From positions 124,001 through 188,000 of the forward strand of contig NZ_JACHFJ010000001.1 in assembly GCF_014201825.1 (NCBI RefSeq): a stretch of DNA of 64,000 bases, given 5' to 3'. The notes beneath the pieces were generated by a model, which was given only the letters and a program-made list of their open reading frames with translations, was not told the origin of the DNA and made no database searches. The stretch comes from Acidocella aromatica (lineage in GTDB: Bacteria; Pseudomonadota; Alphaproteobacteria; Acetobacterales; Acetobacteraceae). Shown piece after piece: positions 1 to 9,220 of the stretch (the stretch's first letter is position 1; each line of letters opens with the position of its first letter). The position numbers and the translations under genes are program-made.

Positions 1-543
1 CTGATCATAGCCGATCAGGTCCATCTTATTCACGGCAAGCACGATATTACGGATGCCGATGAGATGCGCCAGATAAGAGTGCCGACGCGTCTGCGTCAGC
101 ACGCCTTTGCGCGCATCAATCAGAATAACGGCGAGATCGGCGGTGGACGCGCCGGTGATCATGTTGCGCGTGTACTGCTCATGGCCCGGCGTATCAGCCA
201 CGATGAACTTGCGCTTCTCGGTGGCGAAGAATCGATACGCCACGTCGATGGTGATCCCCTGCTCGCGCTCGGCGGCAAGACCATCGACCAGCAACGCGAA
301 GTCAATATTCTGCCCCTGCGTGCCAACCTTCTTGGAATCCGCCTCAAGCGCTGCAAGCTGGTCCTCAAAGATCATCTTCGAATCATACAGCAGCCGCCCG
401 ATCAGCGTGGATTTACCGTCATCCACCGAACCGCAGGTGATGAAGCGCAGCATCGACTTATGCTGATGCTTCTCCAGATACGCGTCGATATCCTGCGCGA
501 TCAGTTCGTCGGTCTTGTAGGAGCTTTCCTGAACCTCGGACAT
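1..543 (-). CDS. cysN: Sulfate adenylyltransferase subunit 1, GTPase (partial, C-terminus off the window)
   Basis: This is the regulatory GTPase of ATP sulfurylase, which couples GTP hydrolysis to adenylation of sulfate to APS together with CysD in the cytoplasm. I translated the minus strand from the ATG at 543. The first 181 residues show the translation-factor GTPase motifs: P-loop GSVDDGKS at about 38-45, switch [10 protein letters not shown] at 117-124 and the base-recognition motif NKMD at 172-175. Its ATG overlaps the TGA of cysD by one base (TGATG), so the two are translationally coupled. The C-terminus lies outside the window, so I cannot tell whether this is CysN alone or a CysN-CysC fusion with an APS kinase domain. 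Confidence 0.95.
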   Translation of the reverse strand, partial: MSEVQESSYKTDELIAQDIDAYLEKHQHKSMLRFITCGSVDDGKSTLIGRLLYDSKMIFEDQLAALEADSKKVGTQGQNIDFALLVDGLAAEREQGITIDVAYRFFATEKRKFIVADTPGHEQYTRNMITGASTADLAVILIDARKGVLTQTRRHSYLAHLIGIRNIVLAVNKMDLIGYDQ

Positions 544-1463
544 CAGAAATACCCCTCCTGCTTCTTCTTTTCCATGCTGGCTGAGCCTGCATCCTTATCA
601 ATCACACGCCCCTGGCGCTCCGATGTGGTGGTCAGCAGCATCTCCTGAATCACCTCAGGCAGGGTGGTGGCGTTGCTTTCCACCGCGCCGGTCAGCGGGT
701 AGCAGCCCAGCGTGCGGAAGCGCACATTCTTCATCTCTGGCACCTCGCCAGGGCGCAGGCGGAAGCGCTCGTCATCGACCATGATGAGCATCCCATCGCG
801 CTCCACCACCGGCCGCTTGGCCGCGAAGTACAGAGGCACGATAGGAATTTTTTCTAACTGGATATATTGCCAAATATCCAGCTCGGTCCAGTTGGAGATG
901 GGAAACACGCGGATACTCTCACCCTTGTTCTTGCGGGCGTTATAGAGGTTCCACAACTCCGGGCGCTGGTTCTTCGGATCCCAGCGATGGTTGGCCGACC
1001 GGAAGGAGAAGATGCGCTCCTTGGCGCGGGATTTCTCCTCGTCGCGCCGCGCGCCGCCGAAAGCCGCGTCGAACCCGTATTTGTCCAGCGCCTGCTTCAG
1101 CCCTTCGGTCTTCCACATATCGGTATGCAGCGAGCCATGGTCGAACGGGTTGATCCCTTTCTCCATCGCCTCCGGGTTGTGATAGACGATCAGCTCCATG
1201 CCGCTCTCACGCGCCATGCGGTCGCGCAGTTCGTACATGGCCTTGAACTTCCAAGTCGTATCAACATGCAGCAGCGGGAAAGGCGGCGGGCTAGGGTAGA
1301 AGGCCTTGCGCGCCAGATGCAGCATCACGGCGGAATCCTTGCCCACCGAGTACAGCATCACCGGCTTCTCGGTCTCAGCCACCACCTCGCGCATGATGTG
1401 GATCGATTCCGCCTCAAGACGCTGTAAATGCGTCAGTCTCACCGTCGCGTCCGCGGCTGCCAT
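543..1463 (-). CDS. cysD: Sulfate adenylyltransferase subunit 2
   Basis: This is the catalytic subunit of heterodimeric ATP sulfurylase, forming APS from ATP and sulfate for cysteine synthesis. The product is about 306 residues, close to the usual length, and follows the family closely. It has the PP-loop SVGKDS at about 39-44, a [15 protein letters not shown] segment and a conserved C-terminus ending KKKQEGYF. I chose the ATG at 1463 because a GGAGAG ribosome site sits about five bases upstream. An in-frame start at 1484 would add seven unconserved residues. It is the first gene of a cysDN operon, and no cysH lies beside it in this window. Confidence 0.96.
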   Translation of the reverse strand: MAAADATVRLTHLQRLEAESIHIMREVVAETEKPVMLYSVGKDSAVMLHLARKAFYPSPPPFPLLHVDTTWKFKAMYELRDRMARESGMELIVYHNPEAMEKGINPFDHGSLHTDMWKTEGLKQALDKYGFDAAFGGARRDEEKSRAKERIFSFRSANHRWDPKNQRPELWNLYNARKNKGESIRVFPISNWTELDIWQYIQLEKIPIVPLYFAAKRPVVERDGMLIMVDDERFRLRPGEVPEMKNVRFRTLGCYPLTGAVESNATTLPEVIQEMLLTTTSERQGRVIDKDAGSASMEKKKQEGYF

Positions 1464-1484
1464 GCAACTCTCCGTCCTAGCCAA

Positions 1485-1610
1485 ACCAGCCCCGGCGCGA
1501 ATGCGGGCGGAGCATCATTCGGCTCTCTTGGCACGCTCCAGCAGGCTCCGCAAATTAGAAAATTTTTTTATCGAGCCAGCCATGACCCGGCAAAACCATG
1601 CCAGCACCAC
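1485..1610 (-). promoter_or_regulatory. Upstream region of cysD with a 7-bp inverted repeat
   Basis: The region between lpxC and cysD must hold the cysDN promoter. Its leader contains perfect inverted arms GCGGAGC (1507-1513) and GCTCCGC (1545-1551) around a 31-nt loop, which could fold in the mRNA. I see no recognisable riboswitch consensus and no strong promoter match, so only the arms themselves are supported. Confidence 0.3.
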
Positions 1611-1634
1611 AAAAATGGAGAGGATTCCCCTCTC
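1611..1634 (-). terminator. Candidate intrinsic terminator of lpxC
   Basis: Read on the minus strand, GAGAGG and CCTCTC (1634-1629 with 1623-1618) form a 6-bp stem. Two bases later a run of five T follows. It lies about 30 nt past the lpxC stop. The stem is short, so termination may be partial. Confidence 0.5.
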
Positions 1635-1663
1635 AGCCTACCAAGCACCTAGATGAAATTACT

Positions 1664-2605
1664 TTATGCCGCCGTGAGTTGCAGCGGCTTCGCCACCGAG
1701 CCATTGGTCAGGCGGTAATTCGCCTGGTCGGCATAGAGCGCACGCAGCAACTGGTTGTTCAGCGCATGCCCGGTGCGGTTGCCGATAAACCGGCCCGAGA
1801 TCGGCGCGCCGGCCAAAGCCAAGTCACCAATCACGTCCAACAGCTTGTGGCGCACGAACTCATCCGCATAGCGCAGCCCTTCCGGGTTCAGCACCTTGTC
1901 ATCGTCCACCACCACCGCATTGGCCAAAGAGCCACCACGGGCAAGCCCAGCCTTGCGAAGCGCCTCGATCTCGCCCACCAGCGTAAAGGTGCGGGCCTTG
2001 GCAATCTCGCTGGCAAAGCCCTCTTCCGAAAGGTGGAAATTATACGCCTGCGCCCCGATGGCCGAAGCCGCGAACTCGATCGAAAGCGAGATATCGAACC
2101 CCGCCCCACCAGGATTATGCGGGCGCAACTCGGCAAAAGCACCATGATGCTCCACCCGCACCGGGCGCAGGATCTCCAGCCGTTCGCGCAGCCCCCCATG
2201 CTCGGTAATCCCGGCACTCTCGAGCAGAAACAGGAAGGGGGCCGCTGATCCGTCGAACACCGGCAGTTCCGGGCCATCCACCTCGATCAGCAAATCATCC
2301 ACGCAGCATGCCGCCAGCGCCGCCATCAGGTGCTCGATGGTTCCGATCTTCGCCTCGCCCAGCGAAATCAGCGTGCAGAGCCGGGTGTCTGTCACGTAGT
2401 CGAACCGGGCCGGAATGCTCACGCCCAGATCGCTGCGATGAAACACGATGCCACTATTCACCGCCGCCGGCTTCAGCCGCAGCATCACATCCGCACCGCT
2501 ATGCAGCCCGCGCCCGACGGCGGAAATCTCCGCCTTCAGCGTGCGCCGCGGGGCCGGAGCGGCCTCGGACGGGGTAAAGCTGTACTTCTCGCGCAGGGAC
2601 GACAT
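1664..2605 (-). CDS. lpxC: UDP-3-O-acyl-N-acetylglucosamine deacetylase
   Basis: This zinc-dependent deacetylase carries out the committed step of lipid A synthesis in the cytoplasm. The 313-residue product has the family hallmarks. EHLMAAL at about 91-97 supplies one zinc histidine, HKLLDVIGD at 253-261 supplies a second histidine and the aspartate, and the GHALNN segment holds the general-acid histidine near 280. The start MSSLREKY (ATG at 2605) fits family length; the open frame continues upstream to a TTG at 2668, which I rejected. In many proteobacteria lpxC follows ftsZ directly. Here a channel gene and two plus-strand genes lie between them, and lpxC has its own candidate terminator. 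Confidence 0.95.
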   Translation of the reverse strand: MSSLREKYSFTPSEAAPAPRRTLKAEISAVGRGLHSGADVMLRLKPAAVNSGIVFHRSDLGVSIPARFDYVTDTRLCTLISLGEAKIGTIEHLMAALAACCVDDLLIEVDGPELPVFDGSAAPFLFLLESAGITEHGGLRERLEILRPVRVEHHGAFAELRPHNPGGAGFDISLSIEFAASAIGAQAYNFHLSEEGFASEIAKARTFTLVGEIEALRKAGLARGGSLANAVVVDDDKVLNPEGLRYADEFVRHKLLDVIGDLALAGAPISGRFIGNRTGHALNNQLLRALYADQANYRLTNGSVAKPLQLTAA

Positions 2606-2721
2606 CGTGAATCCGTCAGTTAACATCAAGTTTAATCTAAACCCTGCAGCGCCCCCGCCTCCAGTCAATCATTATTTCTAATTATTTCCGCACAAATATC
2701 TGATATTAAATTGTTTTATCA

Positions 2722-3651
2722 TCACTCGACATCAGGTGTGTCAGCCTCCGGCCTGTGCACCGGCACCGTGTCATGAAAGCGGCGGTAATCAATCGTCGCT
2801 CCACCGTCCGGCGAGCGGGTCACGATATCGATAAAGCGGTGATTGAACCGCACATCCTCGGCGCCATACACATATTTGGCGGTGATGGTGGCGCTCAGCG
2901 CCTCGTCCGTACCGGTAAGCAGGCAGACAAACACATTGCCCGCCGCCGCCAAGCTCTCGCGGTCTCTGCCCCAGAGCGGGCTATCCTGAGTGATCTTGTG
3001 CGAGACCATCCAACTCAGCGCAAAAACCGGCGAGAAGTCCCGCTCCAGCTTCAGCGGGAGCATCCGACGCATCACCCCGCCTTCCGCCTCATCCTCGTCC
3101 ATCAGCATCACCACGCTCATATGCGCCTCGGAGATTTCCTCCCGCCGCTGATTGGCGACCCGGAACATCAGCGTCTGCACCCCTCCTATCTCGCGCACCA
3201 CCATCACCTTGGAGAACAACACACGCGGGCGCGGGCGCGAGAGCCGGGCGAAAAACACGCCCGTGGAAACCGCCAGATTGATCTGGCCGAGCAGAATCTC
3301 AACTGTGACGACGATATTGGCCAGGAGAGAGACCGGATAAACGGTGCTGAAACCGCTGGTGGAGAAGGCCTGCACCGAGAAGAAAAAGGCCGAGGCAAAA
3401 CGGCCATAATCGCCGCCCGGCACCCCGGCAAGCCCACCGATCAGCGTATAAACGCTGGCGAAGATGAGATTGACGGCCACAAAATACAGCCCCAACAGCC
3501 CGATGAGCGCCGGCAGCGGCATGGTCATCAGGTCGTAGTACAGATCCTTCAGCCCATGCCGGGCAATGCCGCGCCGCTCAATGGCGCGGATCGCCTCGGC
3601 TGAGAGCGGCTTGATCCGGCCGCGCCGCGCCCTGTGCTGATGCTGCTCCAT
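2722..3651 (-). CDS. Inward-rectifier-type (KirBac-like) channel with a non-canonical selectivity filter
   Basis: The architecture is that of KirBac channels: a basic N-terminus with a slide-helix-like segment, TM1 at about 47-70, a pore helix at about 84-97, TM2 at about 108-135 ending FARLSRPRPR, and a long cytoplasmic immunoglobulin-like domain to residue 309. The TM2 end and the first beta strands match the KirBac pattern well. The filter is unusual. Where the family has TVGYG followed by D-M-H-P, the sequence here reads TSGFS followed by T-V-Y-P (about 98-106). I checked this codon by codon, and the frame is intact on both sides. It may therefore conduct poorly, be non-selective, or have another role. 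The ATG at 3651 is preferred over a GTG at 3714. Confidence 0.82.
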   Translation of the reverse strand: MEQHQHRARRGRIKPLSAEAIRAIERRGIARHGLKDLYYDLMTMPLPALIGLLGLYFVAVNLIFASVYTLIGGLAGVPGGDYGRFASAFFFSVQAFSTSGFSTVYPVSLLANIVVTVEILLGQINLAVSTGVFFARLSRPRPRVLFSKVMVVREIGGVQTLMFRVANQRREEISEAHMSVVMLMDEDEAEGGVMRRMLPLKLERDFSPVFALSWMVSHKITQDSPLWGRDRESLAAAGNVFVCLLTGTDEALSATITAKYVYGAEDVRFNHRFIDIVTRSPDGGATIDYRRFHDTVPVHRPEADTPDVE

Positions 3652-3758
3652 GGCTGGCAGCTTTGGCCCCACTGGCAGCGCCGTCAAGCCGCACGGAAAA
3701 CGTTGCCGCGGCACAGCAGAAATGCTCTGCTAGGGACCATAGGCAAGGAGGGTTAGCG

Positions 3759-4079
3759 ATGATCGTCGTCACCACCGAAAATGTCGCCAATCATCGGGTC
3801 AGGGAGACGCTGGGCCAATGTTTCGGCGTGGTCGTGCGTAGCCGTGGCCTCGGCGGCAATATCATGGCGGGCCTGCGCTCGCTCGTCGGCGGGGAGATCG
3901 TGGAATACACCCGCATGCTGGAGGAAGCCCGGCGCCACGCCGTGGACCGGCTGGTGGCCAACGCCACGATGATGGGCGCCAACGCCGTTACCATGATGCG
4001 CTTCGACTCCTCGGAAATGGGGCAGACCATGAGCGAGGTCGTGGCCTACGGCACCGCTGTTATCGTGGAGCCATTGTGA
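3759..4079 (+). CDS. UPF0145 (YbjQ-like) protein
   Basis: This 106-residue protein belongs to the YbjQ/UPF0145 family, which forms small pentameric cytosolic proteins of unknown role. Visible family features are the N-terminal beta strand, a GGNI-like turn, the VGGEIVEYTRMLEEARRHA helix, GANAVTMMRFD and a final YGTAVIVEP strand. A strong AGGAGG ribosome site lies eight bases before the ATG at 3759, which rules out the longer open frame starting at 3663. It diverges from the channel gene and is followed one base later by a small membrane-protein gene, so the two probably form an operon. Confidence 0.85.
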   Translation: MIVVTTENVANHRVRETLGQCFGVVVRSRGLGGNIMAGLRSLVGGEIVEYTRMLEEARRHAVDRLVANATMMGANAVTMMRFDSSEMGQTMSEVVAYGTAVIVEPL

Positions 4080-4080
4080 G

Positions 4081-4362
4081 ATGCTGCGCAGCTTCGTCAT
4101 TGGCCTGAGTCTGCTGGCCCTGGGTGGCGGCCTGCTCGGGCTTGTCGCGGGTGGCGGCCCGGGCATGATCGGCTCGATGATCTTCGGCCTGTTTCTGCTC
4201 ACAGGCACCGTGTTCGAGCGGCATTATCATCGCAACCAGCGCCAGATTCCCGGACCAGGCTGGGAACGCACCGGAGAGACCTTCAAAGACCCGACCGAGG
4301 GGGGCGTCGTCGAGGTCTGGTTCAACGAAACCAGCGGCGAACGCCGCTACGTGGAACGCTGA
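4081..4362 (+). CDS. Small membrane protein of unknown function
   Basis: The product has 93 residues with two closely spaced hydrophobic segments (about 4-25 and 28-43), both rich in glycine. A polar, basic C-terminal half follows, with a GERRYVER end. I do not recognise the family. The ATG lies one base after the UPF0145 stop, and a strong terminator follows directly, so it is the last gene of a two-gene unit. A membrane partner or anchor for the UPF0145 protein is possible, but that rests on position alone. Confidence 0.75.
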   Translation: MLRSFVIGLSLLALGGGLLGLVAGGGPGMIGSMIFGLFLLTGTVFERHYHRNQRQIPGPGWERTGETFKDPTEGGVVEVWFNETSGERRYVER

Positions 4363-4363
4363 C

Positions 4364-4391
4364 AAAAAACGGCCCCTTCCGGGGCCGTTTT
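4364..4391. terminator. Bidirectional intrinsic terminator between ftsZ and the UPF0145 operon
   Basis: A perfect 8-bp stem, ACGGCCCC with GGGGCCGT around a TTCC loop, has an A tract on its left and a T tract on its right. It therefore works as a terminator in both directions. It ends the plus-strand pair and the minus-strand dcw operon, which converge here. Confidence 0.88.
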
Positions 4392-4409
4392 AATATTGGG
4401 TCGAGCCCC

Positions 4410-5978
4410 TTACTGGTTGCGGCGGAGGAAGGCGGGGATTTCCAGCCCCATCTCGTCGATCTGCGCCGGACGCACGGCGGCGCGGGCATGCTCGCGGGCT
4501 TCCTCATGCTGCGCCTGCGGCTCAGCGCGCATGGCCGGCTCCTGCCGGTGCGCGGGAGGCTGCGGCGCGGGAGCAGGCTGCTTGGAGCCGAAGCCAAACA
4601 CCGACTTGAAGATGCTGGTGCTCTTGGGCGGCTCAGGCGCACGCACCGGGTCCGGCGCCACATTGCGCACCGGCACGGCGGGGCGCTGCGGCTGCGGCTG
4701 CGGCTGCGGCGCCCGCGGGGCGGCTTCCGCCGCCGGGGCAACGGGGGCTTGATGCATCGGCTGGGCCGGGGCAGTGGGCTGCTCAGCGCCAAGGGCGATC
4801 TCGTAGCCACGGTCGACATAGGCCTTGGAGACCAGCGGCGCGGCAGGCGGCTCCGGCACATAGCCAGCGGGCCGGGCGGAACCGGGCAGCACCGGCGCAC
4901 CGGCATGACCTTGCGCGTTTACCGACTGGCCAGATACGGCATTGGCGAACTGCACGGGCTCGGCATTGCCGCCATTCACCACCTTGAGGTTCGGCATCGT
5001 CTGCGGCATCGAGTCGATGCCGGTGGCTACCACGGAGACGCGGAGGCGCCCCTGCATGCTCTCGTCGAGCGACATGCCGAACATAATGTTCGCGTCCTTA
5101 TCGACTTCCTCGCCAATGCGGTTGGCGGCCTGATCCACCTCGAACAGCGTCACGTCGGTACCGCCGGTGATGTTGATCAGCAGGCCGCGCGCGCCCTTCA
5201 TATTGGTATCTTCCAGCAGCGGGTTGCTGATGGCGGCCTCGGCGGCGCGGATCGCACGATCCTCGCCCTCAGCCTCGCCGGTGCCCATCATGGCCTTGCC
5301 CATTTCGCGCATCACGGAGCGCACATCGGCGAAGTCCAGGTTCACAAGGCCGGGCATCACCATCAAATCGGTCACGCCGCGCACGCCCATGTAGAGCACG
5401 TTGTCGGCCATCTCGAACGCTTCTTTCCAGCTCGTGCGTTCGTTGGCGACCTTGAAGAGATTCTGGTTCGGGATGACGATCAGCGTATCCACATAGGCCT
5501 GCATCTCGATGATGCCCTCCTCGGCGGCACGCAGGCGGCGCCGGCCCTCGAAGGAAAACGGCTTGGTGACGACACCAACGGTGAGAATGTCACGCTCGCG
5601 CGCCATGCGGGCGATCACTGGCGCCGCACCCGTGCCAGTGCCACCGCCCATACCGGCGGTGATGAACACCATATGCGTGTTCTCGAGGTGACGAGCGAGT
5701 TCCTCGGCGGCTTCATCGGCGGAGAGCTTGCCGATTTCCGGGCGGCCACCGGCGCCATTGCCCTGGGTGAGATGAGGCCCAAGCTGGATGCGCTTCTCGG
5801 CCAGCGAACGCTGCAGCTGCTGCGCGTCCGTGTTGGCAACAACGAAGTCAACGCCAGGCAGATTCAGGCTGATCATGTTGTTAACGGCATTGCACCCGCC
5901 GCCGCCCACACCAAACACGGTGATTCGCGGTGTGAAGTCCGTGTGCAACGGCTTCTCGATTGTCAGGTTCAGTGTCAT
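4410..5978 (-). CDS. ftsZ: Cell division protein FtsZ
   Basis: This is the tubulin-like GTPase that polymerises at midcell to form the division ring. The 522-residue product starts [10 protein letters not shown], typical of alphaproteobacteria. It has the GGGGCN nucleotide loop at about 25-30 and the tubulin signature [12 protein letters not shown] at 109-120. The globular domain ends near residue 320. A long linker rich in proline, alanine and glutamine follows, and then the conserved C-terminal peptide [10 protein letters not shown] that binds FtsA and other partners. The ATG at 5978 has a GAGGAG site upstream. It is the last gene of the dcw cluster and is followed by a strong terminator. 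Confidence 0.97.
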   Translation of the reverse strand: MTLNLTIEKPLHTDFTPRITVFGVGGGGCNAVNNMISLNLPGVDFVVANTDAQQLQRSLAEKRIQLGPHLTQGNGAGGRPEIGKLSADEAAEELARHLENTHMVFITAGMGGGTGTGAAPVIARMARERDILTVGVVTKPFSFEGRRRLRAAEEGIIEMQAYVDTLIVIPNQNLFKVANERTSWKEAFEMADNVLYMGVRGVTDLMVMPGLVNLDFADVRSVMREMGKAMMGTGEAEGEDRAIRAAEAAISNPLLEDTNMKGARGLLINITGGTDVTLFEVDQAANRIGEEVDKDANIMFGMSLDESMQGRLRVSVVATGIDSMPQTMPNLKVVNGGNAEPVQFANAVSGQSVNAQGHAGAPVLPGSARPAGYVPEPPAAPLVSKAYVDRGYEIALGAEQPTAPAQPMHQAPVAPAAEAAPRAPQPQPQPQRPAVPVRNVAPDPVRAPEPPKSTSIFKSVFGFGSKQPAPAPQPPAHRQEPAMRAEPQAQHEEAREHARAAVRPAQIDEMGLEIPAFLRRNQ

Positions 5979-6028
5979 CTGCTCATCTCTCCTCAAGGAC
6001 AATCGGTAAAGAACGCGCCGATTTCATG

Positions 6029-7339
6029 TCAAACACGATTTTTCAAAAAATCAACAAAACCGCCGAACCAACCGCGGCCTCGTTCCGCTTCGAAATTGAT
6101 ATCCTGCATATTTTGCCCATCGCCGGTGGCGAAGGCGAGCAGCCCGATCAGCGTGGCGAAGTTCGGGGCGTTCGCCGAGTCGGGCAAGGCTAGCACGGCA
6201 CCGGGGCGGCCAAGGCGCACATGCCTATCGAGAATTTGCGCCGCGAGTTCGCGTACACCGCCAAGCTGCGAGGCGCCGCCCGTAAGTACCACGCGCACGC
6301 CACCCGCGCGGCCAAGGCCCGCGGTTTCGAGCTGGTCCTTCACCAGTTCGAAGATCTCCTCGATTCTCGGACGGATGCAGGAGATGAGATGCGAGCGTGG
6401 CATCTGCACGATCTGGTGCTCCGCCTCGCCCACCATCGGCACCGGTAGCAGCTCGCGCGAATCGTCAGGGCTGGAATGGCAGTTGCCATACAGCGCCTTC
6501 AAACGCTCCGCATGCGCAATGGATGTCGAAAGCCCTTGCGCGATATCCGTGGTCACATGGTTGCCGCCCACGGGGATCTGCGCCGTGTGTAGCACCTGGC
6601 CTTCGGAGAACACCGCCATGGTGGTGGTTCCGCCGCCCATGTCGATCACCGTGGTGCCAAGCTCACGTTCATCGCCCACCAGCGTGGCAAGGCCCGAGGC
6701 CAAAGGCGCCGAGATCAGCCCCGCGATATCCAGCTCGCAGCGCGAAAGGCAGGCCGAGAGCGTGCGCAGCGCGGTGTTCCCCGCATCGATGACATGCAGC
6801 TGCGCGGTCAGCGTGTTGCAGAATAAGCCGCGCGGATCGGTGATGCCCATCGTCTCGTCGGTGGAAAAACTCAGCGGCAGCGCGTGGATCGTGGCACGGC
6901 CATCGGCGGCGGCGCGGGCACGCGCCTCGCGCACCACGCGGCGAATGTCATCGGCCGTCACGGCGCGGCCATCCACCGGCCACTGCACGTTGAACAGGCG
7001 CGACTCAGGCTGGCCGCAGGAAAGGTTCACGTAAACGGATTTGAGCCGCATATCCGCAAGCTCCTCCGCCGTGCCCACGGCGGCGCGAATCGCCCGCTCC
7101 GCCGCATCGAGGTCCACGATCCCGCCGGATTTGATCCCCTGGCTCTTCTGCCAGCCAAAGCCCAGCGAGCGCAGCCTGCCATCGGACTCCGCGCGGCCGA
7201 TCAGGCAGGCAATCTTCGTCGAGCCGATGTCCAGCACGCCGAACGGGCCGGAGCGCATCCGGCGCGCGCGCGGCGCCTCATCCTGCTGCGGCTTGGCTGA
7301 AGTCTCGAGCGCGGGTGCGCGGCGTGGCGCGTTAGCCAT
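6029..7339 (-). CDS. ftsA: Cell division protein FtsA
   Basis: This actin-like ATPase tethers FtsZ to the inner membrane and recruits later division proteins. The 436-residue product has the actin-fold phosphate 1 motif FGVLDIGSTKIACLIG at about 33-48, the second phosphate loop TVIDMGGGTTTMAVF, and an adenosine segment LTGGASQLGG. Its last 15 residues (GWFGGFVDFLKNRV region) form the amphipathic membrane-targeting helix. An N-terminal extension of about 30 polar residues precedes the fold. The start overlaps the end of ftsQ by 8 bases. Confidence 0.96.
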   Translation of the reverse strand: MANAPRRAPALETSAKPQQDEAPRARRMRSGPFGVLDIGSTKIACLIGRAESDGRLRSLGFGWQKSQGIKSGGIVDLDAAERAIRAAVGTAEELADMRLKSVYVNLSCGQPESRLFNVQWPVDGRAVTADDIRRVVREARARAAADGRATIHALPLSFSTDETMGITDPRGLFCNTLTAQLHVIDAGNTALRTLSACLSRCELDIAGLISAPLASGLATLVGDERELGTTVIDMGGGTTTMAVFSEGQVLHTAQIPVGGNHVTTDIAQGLSTSIAHAERLKALYGNCHSSPDDSRELLPVPMVGEAEHQIVQMPRSHLISCIRPRIEEIFELVKDQLETAGLGRAGGVRVVLTGGASQLGGVRELAAQILDRHVRLGRPGAVLALPDSANAPNFATLIGLLAFATGDGQNMQDINFEAERGRGWFGGFVDFLKNRV

Positions 7340-8327
7340 GTTTCTGCGTCGCTCCCTGTTTCGTTGCCGCAGGCGGCGTGGGCGCCGGATAAGGCTTCAC
7401 CACCAGCCGTCCCTCCTGGCGCAAATCAATCACTTCCACCGGGCGTTCGAGCAACTGCATGCTGGTTTGCAGCGCCGCGAGCTGGCCGATGGCATCCGCC
7501 TCATTCTCGGTTGGCAGCTTAACCACGGTCTGGTTCTTCAGGATCAGGTTCCAGCGCAGCCCATCCACACGCTGCGCCGCCGCCACATGCGAGAGCACGG
7601 CGGGAGCGGCCTGCAATTCGGTAACGAGCGCATTGGCATTGACCGGCGCATCCTCGCCAGAGAGCAGCAGCAGCGAGGGCTCGCGCCGCTTCGCCTCGGC
7701 GGCATCCTGGTTGGCAATCACATTGCCCTGCTTGTCGATGAGCACGAATTTCGGCTGCCCGTTGCTTGTGGTCTGCCAGATCGCAAAGATATTGCGCTCG
7801 GTCACGTTCACCACCAGCGTGCCCGGCAACTCGCGCGCCACCACGGCGCTCTGCACCGGCCCGAGCTGTTCCACCCGGTCGCGGATCTCCTGCAATGAGA
7901 AGCCTAGCGTCGGGTCGCCCGGCTTCACGCCGATGGCCTGTTGCAGCAAGGCGGGATCGGTCGTGGTGGCGCCGTTGATTTGTACATTGGAGATGCGCAG
8001 GCCGAGATCGGCGGTGAAATCCGCCAGAGGCGAGGTCGAAGGCGTTGCCACGGGTGCGGCGGCCTGGGCTATCTGCGGCGCGGGCGGGGCTGAAGGCAGG
8101 CTGCGCACCAGCTCATACCCCACGATGCCCACCGAGACGATGACAAGGAACCACAAGCCCGGCTTCAGGCTACGCTTCACACGGCGGAAGAACAACTTGC
8201 GCTGGGTCAGGCGGTCCTGCGGTGGCGCCGGCTTGCGCGCGCGCGAGGTGCGCGGGCGCTGCGGCAGCACGTCAACGCGCGACGCCGCAGAAATCTCGAT
8301 CGTCGGCGGTGCTGCTACACGCGGCAT
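7332..8327 (-). CDS. ftsQ: Cell division protein FtsQ
   Basis: This bitopic divisome protein links FtsL/FtsB to the peptidoglycan synthase complex. The product has 331 residues. A basic proline-rich cytoplasmic tail of about 55 residues leads to one transmembrane segment at 57-76. An alanine/proline-rich spacer follows, then a POTRA domain at about 110-180 ([17 protein letters not shown]) and the beta domain. The ATG at 8327 overlaps the end of ddl by 13 bases, and its own stop overlaps ftsA by 8, so it sits in a tightly coupled reading block. Confidence 0.93.
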   Translation of the reverse strand: MPRVAAPPTIEISAASRVDVLPQRPRTSRARKPAPPQDRLTQRKLFFRRVKRSLKPGLWFLVIVSVGIVGYELVRSLPSAPPAPQIAQAAAPVATPSTSPLADFTADLGLRISNVQINGATTTDPALLQQAIGVKPGDPTLGFSLQEIRDRVEQLGPVQSAVVARELPGTLVVNVTERNIFAIWQTTSNGQPKFVLIDKQGNVIANQDAAEAKRREPSLLLLSGEDAPVNANALVTELQAAPAVLSHVAAAQRVDGLRWNLILKNQTVVKLPTENEADAIGQLAALQTSMQLLERPVEVIDLRQEGRLVVKPYPAPTPPAATKQGATQKHG

Positions 8328-9220
8328 GCCGCCCTCTCAACCATCCAGGTGCAGAGTGTGGAGAAATCCATGCCGGTATAGGCCGCCTGTTCCGGCAGCA
8401 GCGAGGTCGGCGTCATGCCCGGCTGGGTGTTCACCTCCAGCAGCACCAGCCGACCGGTCTCTTCGTCGTAACGCAGATCAGCGCGCGAAGCGCCCCGGCA
8501 CCCCAGCGCCTTATGCGCCGCTAGCGCAATGTCCATCGCCTGGCGTGCCACACCTTCGGGGATTTCGGCCGGCACCACATGGCGCGAACCGCCAGCGGCA
8601 TATTTGGCGTGGTAGTCGTAAAATTTCTCGGTCGGCAGAATTTCCGTCACCGCCAGGGCATTGTCTTCCAGCACCCCCACGGTCAGCTCCCGCCCCGGGA
8701 TATACTGCTCCACCATGGCTGGACCGTAATGCCAGTTGGCCACGATCTCGGCGCGGTTATTGTCGCCAGCCTTGACGATGGACACGCCAACAGACGACCC
8801 CTCATTCACCGGCTTCACCACGTAAGGCGGCGGCAGCGGATCATGGTCGGCCAGCTCGGCAATGTCGATGATCCGGTGCGGCGCGACCGGCAGCCCGGCG
8901 GCGGTGAACACCGCCTTGGCGGCGGCCTTGTCCATGGCCAGAGCAGAGGCCCGCACACCGGAATGCGTATAGGGAATGCCTATATAGTCCAGCACGCCCT
9001 GGATCGTCCCATCCTCGCCGAACGGCCCGTGCAGCGCGTTGAACACCACGTCCGGGCGCGGGGTGAGCGCCTTGAGCAGCGCGCCGAGATCCTCGGTCAC
9101 CTCGACCGCCGTCACCTCGAACCCAGCCTTTTCCAGCGCAGCAGCCACCTGCGCGCCGGAGCGGCGGGAGACCTCGCTCTCCGACGACATGCCTCCAAGA
9201 AGAACAGCCACGCGCGTCAT
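8315..9220 (-). CDS. ddl: D-alanine--D-alanine ligase
   Basis: This is an ATP-grasp ligase that makes the D-Ala-D-Ala dipeptide for MurF. The 301-residue product has the family N-terminus [31 protein letters not shown] near residue 65-76, [14 protein letters not shown] in the ATP-grasp core, and [15 protein letters not shown] near the C-terminus with the metal-binding glutamate and asparagine. The ATG overlaps the murB stop by four bases (ATGA). Confidence 0.97.
   Translation of the reverse strand: MTRVAVLLGGMSSESEVSRRSGAQVAAALEKAGFEVTAVEVTEDLGALLKALTPRPDVVFNALHGPFGEDGTIQGVLDYIGIPYTHSGVRASALAMDKAAAKAVFTAAGLPVAPHRIIDIAELADHDPLPPPYVVKPVNEGSSVGVSIVKAGDNNRAEIVANWHYGPAMVEQYIPGRELTVGVLEDNALAVTEILPTEKFYDYHAKYAAGGSRHVVPAEIPEGVARQAMDIALAAHKALGCRGASRADLRYDEETGRLVLLEVNTQPGMTPTSLLPEQAAYTGMDFSTLCTWMVERAACRV

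Noticed and set aside
4488-7034. 848-codon plus-strand open frame across ftsZ and ftsA
   Set aside because: It is antisense to two certain genes. High GC removes stop codons, and the translation is rich in Arg, His and Ala with no domain.
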